The notes: generated from the letters alone by a model not told the origin. A stretch of DNA of 64,000 nt from Denitrobaculum tricleocarpae (GCF_007004665.1 NZ_ML660053.1:186001-250000); one strand, 5' to 3'. Shown: positions 38,554 through 47,807, numbered from the stretch's first letter. Made by a program: numbers and translations.

Positions 38554-39861
38554 GTGGCACAGGATCTGGCAAAAGTGGCTAAGACCAAGGGGATCAAATA
38601 TTTTCTGATCAGCTTCACCGACCTTTTCGGGGTCGTGCGTTCGAAGCTGGTGCCGGCGCAGGCAATCGGGGACATGCAGAAGGAGGGCGCCGGTTTCGCC
38701 GGCTTCGCGGCCTATCTGGACATGACGCCCGCGGACGCGGATATGTTCGGCATGCCCGATGCGGATCACATGATCCAGCTGCCCTGGAAGCCCGAAGTGG
38801 CCTGGTTGCCCAGCGACGTTTATCTCGGAGGCAAGGCCGTCGAACACGGGCCCAGAACCGTCCTGAAGCAGGTTCTCGCAAAAGCCAAGGATCGCAAGTT
38901 CACAATCAAATCAGGCGTGGAGTGCGAGTACTTCCTTCTGACCCCGGACGGCCAGAGCCTGGCGGACCCACACGACACTCTGGCCAAGCCCTGTTACGAT
39001 CAGCAGGCCCTGATGCGGCGCTACGATCTGATCACCGAGATCTGCAACAATATGCTGGCGCTGGGCTGGGGCGCGTATCAGAACGACCACGAGGACGCCA
39101 ATGGTCAGTTCGAGATGAACTGGCACTACAGCGATGCGCTGACCACCGCGGACCGGCACAGCTTCTTCAAGTTCATGGTCAAGACGCTGGCCGAAAAACA
39201 CGGGCTCCGGGCGACCTTTATGCCCAAACCCATGGCACATCTGACCGGCAACGGCTGCCACGCCCACATCTCGGTTTGGGACCGGACGGGCAAGAAGAAC
39301 CTGATGAAGGATTCAAAGGGGGAACTGGGTCTGTCGAAGCTGGCTTACAACTTCATTGCCGGTCTGCTGAAGAACGCCGAAGCCATGACCCTGATCACCA
39401 ATCCTGTGGTGAACAGCTATAAGCGGATCAATGCGCCGCGCACGACCTCCGGCGCGACCTGGGCGCCCAATACCGTCACTTACGGGGGGAACAACCGCTC
39501 CCACATGATCCGCATTCCAGATGAAGACCGTATCGAGGTGCGCTTGGCCGACGGGGCCGCCAACCCTTATTTGCTGCAGGCCGGGCTGGTCGCGGCCGGA
39601 CTGCACGGCATCGACAACAAATTCGATCCGGGCAAGCGGCTGGACATCGACATGTACGAAGAGGGTTACAAGATCAAGAACGCCCCGCGCCTGCCGCTGA
39701 ACATGCTGGATGCCATCCGCTACTTCGAGAAGAGCAAGGTCCTGTCCGAAATGCTGGGTCAGGAGTTCTGCGGTGCCTATGCGAAACTGAAGTTCGCCGA
39801 GTGGAACGACTACATGCACCACTTTTCCGAATGGGAGCGGCAAAACGCGCTCGACGTTTGA
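38554..39861 (+). CDS. glnT: Type III glutamine synthetase-like ligase (GlnT/GmaS type)
   Basis: A 435-residue member of the glutamine synthetase fold. YFLISFTDLFGVVRSKLVP at the start, VECEYFLL, the ATP loop GNGCHAHIS, RTTSGATWAP and PDEDRIEVRLADGAANPYL are present. The family includes GlnT and gamma-glutamylmethylamide synthetase GmaS; the sequence alone does not decide whether ammonia or methylamine is the acceptor. The glxBCD/mgsABC-type genes directly upstream are the usual companions of both. A GTG start at 38554 has GTGAGG 5 bases before it. Genes for N-methylglutamate dehydrogenase (mgdABCD) are not in the window. Confidence 0.83.
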   Translation: MAQDLAKVAKTKGIKYFLISFTDLFGVVRSKLVPAQAIGDMQKEGAGFAGFAAYLDMTPADADMFGMPDADHMIQLPWKPEVAWLPSDVYLGGKAVEHGPRTVLKQVLAKAKDRKFTIKSGVECEYFLLTPDGQSLADPHDTLAKPCYDQQALMRRYDLITEICNNMLALGWGAYQNDHEDANGQFEMNWHYSDALTTADRHSFFKFMVKTLAEKHGLRATFMPKPMAHLTGNGCHAHISVWDRTGKKNLMKDSKGELGLSKLAYNFIAGLLKNAEAMTLITNPVVNSYKRINAPRTTSGATWAPNTVTYGGNNRSHMIRIPDEDRIEVRLADGAANPYLLQAGLVAAGLHGIDNKFDPGKRLDIDMYEEGYKIKNAPRLPLNMLDAIRYFEKSKVLSEMLGQEFCGAYAKLKFAEWNDYMHHFSEWERQNALDV

Positions 39862-39919
39862 GCGCGCTTCACGGCCCCTGCCGGCCAGCGCAGCGAATTT
39901 GCGCGTGAGAGAGCCGGCA

Positions 39920-39956
39920 TGTCCTGCCGAGACCACGATATGGTTCCGGCAGGACA
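39920..39956. terminator. Hairpin between converging glnT and torA genes
   Basis: TGTCCTGCCG (39920-39929) pairs with CGGCAGGACA (39947-39956), with an inner ACCA/TGGT pairing. It lies 10 bases beyond the torA stop. No T tract is present on either side, so it is a bidirectional terminator-like stem at best. Confidence 0.5.
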
Positions 39957-39965
39957 GTCGTCATA

Positions 39966-42437
39966 TTATGCGTTCGCAGGTGTGCTGAAGACCTTGACTG
40001 CCGGAACCTCGCCGGTGAATTTCTCGACGTCGGCAATGGCCGTATGCCCGCAGTTGGCCTGGGCCAGGGACGAAGTCCCGATATCGACCGTCACATTATT
40101 GACGTCGCCGTAAGCATCGAGGCTGCCGTCGGTGCCTGGTTCGACCGGATCGTACCAGCCGCCTTCACAGACGCGAATGACACCGGGACGAATGGCGTCG
40201 GTGACCGTAGCGCCTGCCAGGAGTTGCCCCCGGTCGTTAAAGATCCGCACGATATCGCCGTCGGCAATCCCCCGGGCGGCTGCATCTTCCGTGTTGATCA
40301 GGCAGGGTTCGCGGTCTGCAACCGTATAGGTTTTCCGAAGAACCGTGCCGTTTAGCTGCGAATGGAGGCGTCCCCTTGGATGGCTTGTCGTGACGTGGAG
40401 CGGGAACTTTGCATTGGGTCCGTCAAGACGTTCGACCGGTTCCATCCAGGTCGGATGCGGCGGGCAATCGTCATAGCCCATTTTCTCGATATTGTTGGAA
40501 TAGATCTCGATCAGCCCGCTCGGGGTTCCGAGAGGCTCGAGCAGCGGGTCCTCGCGGAAGTCGGCGTAGCGGACGTAATTGCGCCCTTCCTCGGTGACCG
40601 GGAACTCGACATAGCCCTTGTCCCAGAAGGCATCGAAATCGGGCATCTCGGTATTCTTGGCGGAGGCCTGTTTTTCAGCCCCTTCATAGAAGCCCTTGAT
40701 CCAATCCAGTTCCGTCTTGCCTTCAGTGAATGCCCTTTCGTTGCCCAGACGTGCGCTGATGTCCGTGAAGATATCGAAATCGCTGCGGGCCTCGAACAGC
40801 GGATCGACGATCTTTTTCATGCCGATGATCGCTTTGAGCGAGTAGTCGCCGTACTGTTCGATGTCGTTGCGCTCGTATGAAGTCGTGGCCGGCAAGACGA
40901 TATCGGCGAAGCGGGCGGTTGCCGTCCACTGGAAATCGTGAACGACGACGGTTTCCAGCTTTTGCCAGGCCTTGACCATCCGGTTGCGGTCCTGATGGTG
41001 CGCGAAGGGATTGCCGCCAACCCAGTACACCATCTTCACATCAGGATATTTCTGGGTCTTGCCATTGAAATTGAAGTCGCTGCCCGGACCTTCCAGCATA
41101 TCGACAACGCGGGCGAGCGGAATGGTCGCGGCGCCGCTCTCGGTCAGCCAGGCCGCGCCGTCGACGGCCTTACCGCCGTCGGTGATGCCGGATAGAACCG
41201 GACCCGAAGCACCCGGCGATCCGCCGCTGGAGTAGTGATAGCTCAATCCGAAACCGCCGCCGGGCAGGCCGATCTGACCCAGCATGCAGGCCAGCGTCAC
41301 CAGCATCCAGTGGCGTTGTTCGCCGTGGTGCTGGCGCTGCAGCGACCAACCGCTCGAGAGCATCGTGCGTTTGGAAGCAAAGAGCCTGGCCAGCTCCTTG
41401 ATCTTGTCTGCCGGCACGCTGCAAATCTCCGCTGCCCATTCCGCGGTTTTCGGCACCCCATCGGATTCTCCTGTCAAGTAGGGCAGGAATTTGTCGAAGC
41501 CGAAGGTGTATTCGTCGAGGAAGTCGGCATCGTGCAGCTTCTCTTCATAAAGCGTATGCGCGATACCGAGCATCATGGCGACGTCCGTCTGCGGCTTGGG
41601 CGCGATCCACTCGGCGTCGAAGAAATCACAGCTTTCCGTGCGGACAGGATCGATGCAGATAACCGGCTTGCCTGTGTCCTTAAAGGCCTGCATTCCGGGA
41701 TAGGCGCCATGATCGGGAATAATCCAGCCGATCTGGTTCGTAACCATGGGGTCCGCGCCCCAGATGACAAAGAGTTCCGTATGTTCCGCAATGACAGGCC
41801 ATACGGTTTGCTGCTCGTAAACTTCCAGCGTTCCCATGACATGGGGCATGATGACCTGCGATGCTCCGGTCGAGTAATCGCCGGCACTGTTCACGAAGTT
41901 GCCTTTGATGTTCATCATCCGCCGCAGCAGATTTTGGCAGTTATGCAGCTTGCCCGGGCTTTTCCAGCCATAGGAGCCGGCATAGGTGCCGGTGGGGCCG
42001 TAGGTTTCCTCCACGCGCTTGAGTTCCTTGACCACAAGCTCGAGAGCCTCATCCCAGGAGACGCGGACGAAATCGTCTTGACCGCGGGTTTCATTGCTCG
42101 AACCCGGCCCATTCTCGAGATAGGCGCGTCGGACCATCGGATACTTGATCCGTGTCGGGGAATAGACCGAGTCCAGCACACCTTCCAGCTGGTGGCTGGG
42201 GTGTGGGTCTTTTTCCCACGGCGTTATCTTGGTCCATTGCCCGTCCTGAACGGTTGCGGTGAAAGCGCCCCAGTGTGAAGCACTGAAGACTTCCCCATCC
42301 GCGACCGCGGCGCGGGCCGCACTGGCGGTCAGGAGCGATGGTGCCAGTGTAGCGAGGACGCCGGCGGCTGCCGTGCTGCTCAGGAACGTCCGGCGGGATA
42401 CATCATTTTGCGCAAATCGCGTACTACCTTTTGGCAT
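39966..42437 (-). CDS. torA: Trimethylamine-N-oxide/DMSO reductase, periplasmic molybdoenzyme
   Basis: An 823-residue member of the DMSO reductase family binding bis-MGD molybdenum. The Tat signal SRRTFLS is at residues 14-20, with cleavage near the ASAARA region (about 43). The molybdenum ligand serine is S189 in AGDYSTGASQ, which marks the TorA/DorA/BisC branch rather than cysteine or selenocysteine enzymes. It reduces TMAO to trimethylamine, or DMSO to DMS, as a terminal electron acceptor system fed by TorC. GGAG lies 7 bases upstream. The gene has its own promoter gap of 211 bases after torD with four TorR-type boxes. Confidence 0.93.
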   Translation of the reverse strand: MPKGSTRFAQNDVSRRTFLSSTAAAGVLATLAPSLLTASAARAAVADGEVFSASHWGAFTATVQDGQWTKITPWEKDPHPSHQLEGVLDSVYSPTRIKYPMVRRAYLENGPGSSNETRGQDDFVRVSWDEALELVVKELKRVEETYGPTGTYAGSYGWKSPGKLHNCQNLLRRMMNIKGNFVNSAGDYSTGASQVIMPHVMGTLEVYEQQTVWPVIAEHTELFVIWGADPMVTNQIGWIIPDHGAYPGMQAFKDTGKPVICIDPVRTESCDFFDAEWIAPKPQTDVAMMLGIAHTLYEEKLHDADFLDEYTFGFDKFLPYLTGESDGVPKTAEWAAEICSVPADKIKELARLFASKRTMLSSGWSLQRQHHGEQRHWMLVTLACMLGQIGLPGGGFGLSYHYSSGGSPGASGPVLSGITDGGKAVDGAAWLTESGAATIPLARVVDMLEGPGSDFNFNGKTQKYPDVKMVYWVGGNPFAHHQDRNRMVKAWQKLETVVVHDFQWTATARFADIVLPATTSYERNDIEQYGDYSLKAIIGMKKIVDPLFEARSDFDIFTDISARLGNERAFTEGKTELDWIKGFYEGAEKQASAKNTEMPDFDAFWDKGYVEFPVTEEGRNYVRYADFREDPLLEPLGTPSGLIEIYSNNIEKMGYDDCPPHPTWMEPVERLDGPNAKFPLHVTTSHPRGRLHSQLNGTVLRKTYTVADREPCLINTEDAAARGIADGDIVRIFNDRGQLLAGATVTDAIRPGVIRVCEGGWYDPVEPGTDGSLDAYGDVNNVTVDIGTSSLAQANCGHTAIADVEKFTGEVPAVKVFSTPANA

Positions 42438-42540
42438 GCTTAATCTCCATTATCTGTGCGGGTAATGCTTGAATCCCGGATCGGACGCGCCGCACCTGCG
42501 TGAGTGTGATTCCGTATCCGGATCTGGTGTAACAGCCTGC

Positions 42541-42603
42541 TGTAAACGCCGTGTCGGACGGATTTCAACGGTCTGTGAATGTGTGTAATCAGCTTGTAAA
42601 CGG
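42541..42603 (+). promoter_or_regulatory. TorR-type box array upstream of torA
   Basis: TGTAAACGCC at 42541, TGTGAAT at 42574, TGTAATC at 42584 and TGTAAACGG at 42595 give offsets of 33, 10 and 11 bases, all in one orientation on the plus strand, 104 bases upstream of the torA start. Tandem direct repeats at 10-11 bases are usual for OmpR-family response regulators. Confidence 0.65.
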
Positions 42604-42648
42604 CCGGCTGCCGGGGCAGCGCGTCCGGGCCATGCTTCGGTTTTCCTG

Positions 42649-43308
42649 TCAGAGGTGCGCGGCATCGTCTTTCACGAAAGTCACCATGCTGACCGCCGCA
42701 GTCGTGTAGAAACCGTCGGGGTCCGCGTTGACGCAGTGATCCAGAAACTTTTCGATCCACGACAGCAGCCGCGTTGCCAGAAAGACTCTTTGAACCTCGT
42801 ACTCCTCCTGTAGGTGACGGGAGGATGCCGCCTGCCCGGCGCGGCGCGCGAGATGCGCCATGAAGGCAAGCTGAACGGAGATGTGGTCGGGCGGTTCGGG
42901 AAAGAGATCGCTGACCGAGAGGCCGAAAGCGCTCAAGGCGGCCTGTGTCTGTGCGGTCTGCTTCTGATAGAGGAGATTTGAGTCGTTGCTATACACAGAT
43001 TCGTAGGGGGGAGCGCTTCGTTTCCCTCCGGCCCCCAGGAAAAGCGAGGCAAAGCGGACAGAGAGTTCCATGGAGAGGGACTCCGGGCTTTCTCTGCCTG
43101 CCGTGATCCGGTGAATGTGATCGGTCAGCGGCACCAGCGGCGGATGGCTTGCCATTTGGTTCAGAAAGGTTCTGCCGTCGTTGCCGCGGTAGGTTTCGAT
43201 GGCCTGGGGGCTCATCTCGCGGGCAAAGATGCCCGCGAGCCAATCATAAACGGCGGCCCTTTCAGGAGCGGTAAGCGTACTTGGGCGCGTATCGACTAAC
43301 TGTTCCAT
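42649..43308 (-). CDS. torD: TorD family molybdoenzyme chaperone
   Basis: A 219-residue all-helical chaperone that binds the Tat signal and core of apo-TorA and helps cofactor insertion. YDWLAGIFARE near the start, SLSMELSVRFASLFLGAGG, the APPYESVY signature (here PPYESVYSND) and the late helical region with EKFLDHCVNADPDGFY are typical. I chose the ATG at 43308; an in-frame TTG at 43314 would overlap the torC stop. AGGA lies 9 bases upstream. It is translated from the torC-torD message. Confidence 0.88.
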   Translation of the reverse strand: MEQLVDTRPSTLTAPERAAVYDWLAGIFAREMSPQAIETYRGNDGRTFLNQMASHPPLVPLTDHIHRITAGRESPESLSMELSVRFASLFLGAGGKRSAPPYESVYSNDSNLLYQKQTAQTQAALSAFGLSVSDLFPEPPDHISVQLAFMAHLARRAGQAASSRHLQEEYEVQRVFLATRLLSWIEKFLDHCVNADPDGFYTTAAVSMVTFVKDDAAHL

Positions 43309-43310
43309 GA

Positions 43311-44480
43311 TCAATGTCCTTTCCCGCCGGTGTCGCTGGCGTGGAATTGCAGGTATTTCTGCAGGAACCGGTACTGCTCCTTATCGAGCGAGATAAAACG
43401 GCTCATGGCCTTCAGGTTCCCGATCCATTGGTTGGCCAGGAGGTGATCCGGGCTGGAGAGGGTGTGACAGGTCGAGCAACTGGCGTTGTACATCTCAGCG
43501 CCGTACTCCCAGAGTACGTTTACGTCGGAAATCAGATCGGCTTTCGGCGTCCAGGCCTCAACACTGACACGGTGCCAGGTCAATTCGGTGTTCTCGTCAA
43601 TTTCGGTCTGATGACGCTGAACGCTCTCAATCGCCGCTTTCGAGAGAGTCGCGGAGAAAATCCGTTGTCCCCTCAAGGCATAGACCACCCGCTCCACGCC
43701 ATCCTGCTGCCATCCGTCGAGCCGAACCTTGAGCAGGTCGCCTTTGCGCTCAATGACGTCCAGCTCAGTCGCGGCTAACAACCGGCCTGTCGGTTTGCCG
43801 TCGGTCGATGCTTCGGCGAAGATATCCTTGGTCGCGATCGTATAGAGCTTGTCGGCGCGGGCGCCTTCCTCCTGCGACAGGGCACGCAGTTCGTCGAACA
43901 TGGCCAGATAGCCGCTCGACAGATCGGGCATCTTATGGGCGATCCCTTTATGACATGAAATGCAGGTCTCGCCTTTTTCCTGGGCTCCCTGCATGGCCTC
44001 GGCTGATGCCGGGCGCTGGGCGTGAAAATCCATCGCCTCGAAGGTGTGGCAGTTCCTGCATTCCTGGGAGTCATTGGCCTCCATGGTCGCCCAGACACGC
44101 TTCGCCATGGTTGCACGATGCGCCTCGAATTTTTCCTTCGTATCGATCGTGCCGACAAAGTGATGATAGAGTTCGCCCGTGGCCTCAATTTTTCGGACGA
44201 GCTTCGCGGTCCAGGCTCTGGGGACGTGACAGTCAGAGCAGGTTGCCTGCACACCGGAGGCGTTTTTGTAGTGAATGGTCTCCTTGTATTCCTGGTAAAC
44301 CGTGCTCTCCATCTCATGGCAGGAAATGCAGAACCCCATGGTGTTGGTGGCTTCCATTGCGGTGTTGAAACCGCCCCAGAAGATGACTCCGCCAAAACCT
44401 CCGAAAACAAGGAGAACACCAAGGCCGATTTTGCCGCTTGGTTTCCAGAATAAATCCCATAATCGTCGTATGAAGCCCAC
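43311..44480 (-). CDS. torC: Pentaheme c-type cytochrome of TMAO respiration
   Basis: A 389-residue NapC/NirT-type protein that carries electrons from menaquinol or ubiquinol to TorA. One membrane anchor lies at about residues 17-37. Five CxxCH heme sites are visible: CISCH 51-55, CSDCH 81-85, CRNCH 141-145, CISCH 173-177 and CSTCH 335-339. The four N-terminal hemes form the NapC core and the fifth sits in the C-terminal TorC domain that contacts TorA. The GTG at 44480 has AAGGAG-type sequence upstream. It starts the torC-torD unit and is divergent from torR. Confidence 0.93.
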   Translation of the reverse strand: MGFIRRLWDLFWKPSGKIGLGVLLVFGGFGGVIFWGGFNTAMEATNTMGFCISCHEMESTVYQEYKETIHYKNASGVQATCSDCHVPRAWTAKLVRKIEATGELYHHFVGTIDTKEKFEAHRATMAKRVWATMEANDSQECRNCHTFEAMDFHAQRPASAEAMQGAQEKGETCISCHKGIAHKMPDLSSGYLAMFDELRALSQEEGARADKLYTIATKDIFAEASTDGKPTGRLLAATELDVIERKGDLLKVRLDGWQQDGVERVVYALRGQRIFSATLSKAAIESVQRHQTEIDENTELTWHRVSVEAWTPKADLISDVNVLWEYGAEMYNASCSTCHTLSSPDHLLANQWIGNLKAMSRFISLDKEQYRFLQKYLQFHASDTGGKGH

Positions 44481-44537
44481 GTTCCTTCTCCTTGTGGTCC
44501 TATCGGTCCGAGACGTGGGGTAAGCCTAGCGAACGGC

Positions 44538-44597
44538 TGTAAACTTGATTCCGGGGATTGTTTAACCGCGTGTAAAAAATGTAAATGTGATGTGAAC
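44538..44597 (+). promoter_or_regulatory. TorR-type box array between torC and torR
   Basis: TGTAAAC at 44538, TGTAAAA at 44571, TGTAAAT at 44580 and TGTGAAC at 44591 give offsets of 33, 9 and 11 bases. The first box is 58 bases from the torC start. The architecture matches the arrays before torA and the dehalogenase gene, with a one-base difference. Self-control of torR is possible because the last box is 134 bases from its start. Confidence 0.65.
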
Positions 44598-44730
44598 AAA
44601 CTAAACAATTAGTTTTGTGATATGGTTTTAGAGGTTAGTTTTTAGTCCGCCGGTACGTAACCTCTTAAGCCGGAATGTGCATTTGCATAGTTGATTCCGT
44701 TAAACTCAATTCAAAGACGAAAGATGGCCG

Positions 44731-45456
44731 ATGAATACGCCCCATGTCGTTATTGTTGAGGACGAACCGGTCACACGGCAAACGGTTGCCAGCTATTTCC
44801 GAAAAGTGGGCTATCGCGTCAGCGAAGCGGAAGATGGAGCCGGCCTTTGGCGGGCGATGGACTCCGCAGTGGTCGATCTGATCCTACTGGACATTATGCT
44901 CCCCGGAGAGGACGGATTGTCGCTTCTGCGCCGGCTGCCGCAATCATGTGATCCTGCCGTCATCCTGGTGACAGGTAAGACCGAAGACGTGGATCGCATC
45001 GTGGGGCTGGAGCTTGGCGCCAACGATTACGTCACAAAGCCTTTCAATCCGAGGGAATTGCTTGCCCGGGCAAAAAACCTGATCAAACTCACCCGGGCGG
45101 CACGTCAGGTGCGCAGCAGCGAGACAACCTATTTCTTCGACGGCTGGAGTTTCAGCACGGCCAGCCGGCGGTTAACCTCGCCGTCGGGTGAAGATGTTCC
45201 TCTCACACGCGGTGAATACGAGCTGCTGTCCACCTTGATCTCAAATGCGGGGCGGGTTTTGACTCGTGACAACCTTCTCGATCATGTCAGCAATCGTGAT
45301 TGGGAACCCTATGACAGGACGATCGATGTTCTGGTCGGTCGCCTGCGGCGGAAGATTGAAAGCGATCCCAAGCACCCGAAGCGATTGATCACCGTTCATG
45401 GCATTGGCTATGTCTTCACGGGCAGTCATCTCGACCGGAACAATCAGACCTCTTGA
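44731..45456 (+). CDS. torR: OmpR-family response regulator of the tor genes
   Basis: A 241-residue protein with a receiver domain (acidic pair E10/D11, phosphoacceptor D54 in LLDIMLPGEDG, K in YVTKPFNPREL) and a C-terminal winged helix (PLTRGEYELLSTLISNAGRVLTRDNLL in pieces, YDRTIDVLVGRLRRKIE). Position next to torC and the tor-type boxes in the shared gap identify it as the TorR/DorR equivalent. Its 3' end overlaps the 3' end of the sensor kinase gene by 13 bases. Confidence 0.85.
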   Translation: MNTPHVVIVEDEPVTRQTVASYFRKVGYRVSEAEDGAGLWRAMDSAVVDLILLDIMLPGEDGLSLLRRLPQSCDPAVILVTGKTEDVDRIVGLELGANDYVTKPFNPRELLARAKNLIKLTRAARQVRSSETTYFFDGWSFSTASRRLTSPSGEDVPLTRGEYELLSTLISNAGRVLTRDNLLDHVSNRDWEPYDRTIDVLVGRLRRKIESDPKHPKRLITVHGIGYVFTGSHLDRNNQTS

Positions 45457-47807
45457 GGGGGCGCGCTCGAGAGCGAGCGGACAAGATCCGAGCCTCGCAA
45501 TGCAGCGAATGCGCGGTCGCGCGCCGAGAGTAATCCGGCGAGGCCGGCCGGCAGTTTCTCCTGATCGGCGCGTTCCGCCAGTTTTTGCAGCGATTCCGCC
45601 GCGTTCTTCAAACGCATAAGCCCGATGCTTCCCGCACTGCTCTTCAGCGAGTGTGCGAGATGAGAAACGCGGGCATTGTCGTGCAGCTCTACCGCTGTCT
45701 GTATGGCGGCAATCGTCGAAAGAGCGAAGGCCTCGAATGTCTCGATGATTTTTCTCGTATCATCGGCACCAAGCATCGCCTTGTGCTGGCGCACCAGTGT
45801 TTCGTCGAAGACGGCATTCTGGAGCGCCCTGGTTCGATCTGCGGCGCAGGTGATCCTCGAATTGCTGGAAATACACTGCGCGATTGCCTGCTGGAGCATC
45901 GACGGCGTGAAGGGTTTGCCCAGCACGGCGTCGGCACCGCTTTCAATACAGATTGCCTCCTCCGTCCGTGCAAGGTCTGCCGTGAGGACCAGGATCGGCG
46001 TATTGGCCTTATCGGCGTCTTCGTTGGCCTTCATCAGGCTGATCGCCTCGATCCCGCCCATGCCGTCCATTCGGATATCCATGAGAACCAGGTCGATCTG
46101 TTCGCAGTGGAAGATGTCGAGCGCTTCTTCCCCGGATGTTGCCAGCTGCAGACTGTGTCCATCGCGTTCAAGGAAGGCGCGCGTGAACATCAGATTTACC
46201 GGGTTGTCCTCTACGAGAAGAATGCGCAGTGGCCTGATAGATGGTGTGGTGGTGTTTTCGACGAGCCGCGGGGATTGATCCGGTGCGATGATGAGCGGAA
46301 CCTTGAACCAGAATTTGCTGCCTTTTCCCTCTTGGCTCTCAAAACCGATATCGCCGCCGACGATGTCGATCAGTTTTCTGCTTATGGCAAGTCCAAGACC
46401 GCTTCCACCGATTTGTCCCGCGTTTTGGACAAAGGGTTGAAAAATCGTCTGACCCATATCTTCGGGAACACCCGGGCCGGTGTCGGTCACAGTGAAAAGC
46501 AAGTCTCCATCAAGCGCTTCGACCGCGAGGGTGACCGACCCGCTGGAGGTAAACTTGACTGCATTGCTTGTCAGGTTGAGCAGGACACGCCTGATCTTCG
46601 CCTGATCTCCGATAATCTGACTGGGCAATGCTGTGTCGATGCTGCAGGTAAGCTGGAGTCCTTTCCGCTCCGCCGGGAGTGTCATGAGCCCGGCGACCTG
46701 CGTGACGGTATCTCGCAGATCAAAGTCGACCGTGTTGAGTTCGATGGCGTCCGCCTCGATTTTCGAGTAGTCCAACACATCATCGACGAGATCGATCAGC
46801 ACCTGGCCGGATGCCGCGAGAGCTTCGATATAGTTCTTCTGATCACTCGTAAGTTTCTCGTCCCGAAGCAGGTGGCTGATCCCGAGAATACCTGATATCG
46901 GTGTTCGGATTTCATGACTCATGGTGGCCAGAAATGCCGACTTGGCGGCATTGGCGGCATCGGCCTGGCGCTTCGCGGTTTGATACTCGGTGACGTCGGA
47001 AAGAATCAGAACGGTGCCGATGAACTTTTTGCTTACATCGAGCATGCGCCGCGCCTTTATGTCGAAGGTGCGCGGCCCGTGGATTGTCTCCATGCGGCGT
47101 TCGATCCGGTAGTGTTGTTCCGGCTGGCCGATAAGGGCACCGATCTGGCGGTCGAGCAGAGAGTAGTTTTCTCTCGCGTAATAACCTTCGCCGGGGATGC
47201 CGGCGCCGCCGAACAGGACCGCTGCCGCGTTGTTCAGGTTTTCCACCTTGCCATTGTCGTTCAGCAGGACCACCGGATCGTTGAGGCTTTCAAAAATCGT
47301 CAGGTACTTGTTCTTTTCATTGGTCAGCGCCCGGTTCTTTGCTTCCAGTTCCTGAAGTGCGGCATCTTCAGGCAGTTCGGTCCAGCGGGTGCAGAACGCG
47401 ACTTCGATGTAGTCAAAGAAGCGTTCGATGAAGAGCCAGTATTTTTCTTCGGTCTCCTTCGGGTAGTTTTGATCGATGATCAGGTCGATGTAGGCCTTGC
47501 GGTAGGATTTCGTCAGTCCGATAAACAGACTCAGCGGGACGCCTCTCTGTCGGTGCAGCCGCGCCTCTTCGATCGCAAAGGCGGTCATCGGCTCGTCATT
47601 TTCGCCAATGGAGCCCGGCAAATCCTTGCTGGTTCCAGCTTGATCCAGCAGTTCGAAAAGCGGTTTGGAAAAAACGCAGATCGATTCACGCCAGGGTTCC
47701 CTCAAAGTAGAGCTATACTTCGTATAGCCATCCTTATGCGCGTATCCCAGCACGCGGTCGACCAACCAGTCCTCGTGAGTTCGAATGAGTGTCTTGAGGG
47801 TTTCCAA
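45444..47807 (-). CDS. Tripartite hybrid sensor histidine kinase, TorS-like but apparently soluble
   Basis: A 787-residue protein: N-terminal domain about 1-145 resembling the RsbR/RsbRD N-terminal family (DRVLGYAHKDGYTKYSSTLRE), PAS about 165-275, HisKA with H298 in MSHEIRTPISG, HATPase about 400-505, receiver with D577 in LVLMDIRMDG, and HPt with H719 in HLAHSLKSSAG. This H-D-H relay order is that of TorS/ArcB. Unlike E. coli TorS it has no signal peptide, membrane segments or periplasmic domain, and no torT lies nearby, so it should sense something in the cytoplasm. Its gene converges on torR, overlapping it by 13 bases; it is the likely partner. Confidence 0.82.
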   Translation of the reverse strand: METLKTLIRTHEDWLVDRVLGYAHKDGYTKYSSTLREPWRESICVFSKPLFELLDQAGTSKDLPGSIGENDEPMTAFAIEEARLHRQRGVPLSLFIGLTKSYRKAYIDLIIDQNYPKETEEKYWLFIERFFDYIEVAFCTRWTELPEDAALQELEAKNRALTNEKNKYLTIFESLNDPVVLLNDNGKVENLNNAAAVLFGGAGIPGEGYYARENYSLLDRQIGALIGQPEQHYRIERRMETIHGPRTFDIKARRMLDVSKKFIGTVLILSDVTEYQTAKRQADAANAAKSAFLATMSHEIRTPISGILGISHLLRDEKLTSDQKNYIEALAASGQVLIDLVDDVLDYSKIEADAIELNTVDFDLRDTVTQVAGLMTLPAERKGLQLTCSIDTALPSQIIGDQAKIRRVLLNLTSNAVKFTSSGSVTLAVEALDGDLLFTVTDTGPGVPEDMGQTIFQPFVQNAGQIGGSGLGLAISRKLIDIVGGDIGFESQEGKGSKFWFKVPLIIAPDQSPRLVENTTTPSIRPLRILLVEDNPVNLMFTRAFLERDGHSLQLATSGEEALDIFHCEQIDLVLMDIRMDGMGGIEAISLMKANEDADKANTPILVLTADLARTEEAICIESGADAVLGKPFTPSMLQQAIAQCISSNSRITCAADRTRALQNAVFDETLVRQHKAMLGADDTRKIIETFEAFALSTIAAIQTAVELHDNARVSHLAHSLKSSAGSIGLMRLKNAAESLQKLAERADQEKLPAGLAGLLSARDRAFAALRGSDLVRSLSSAPPQEV

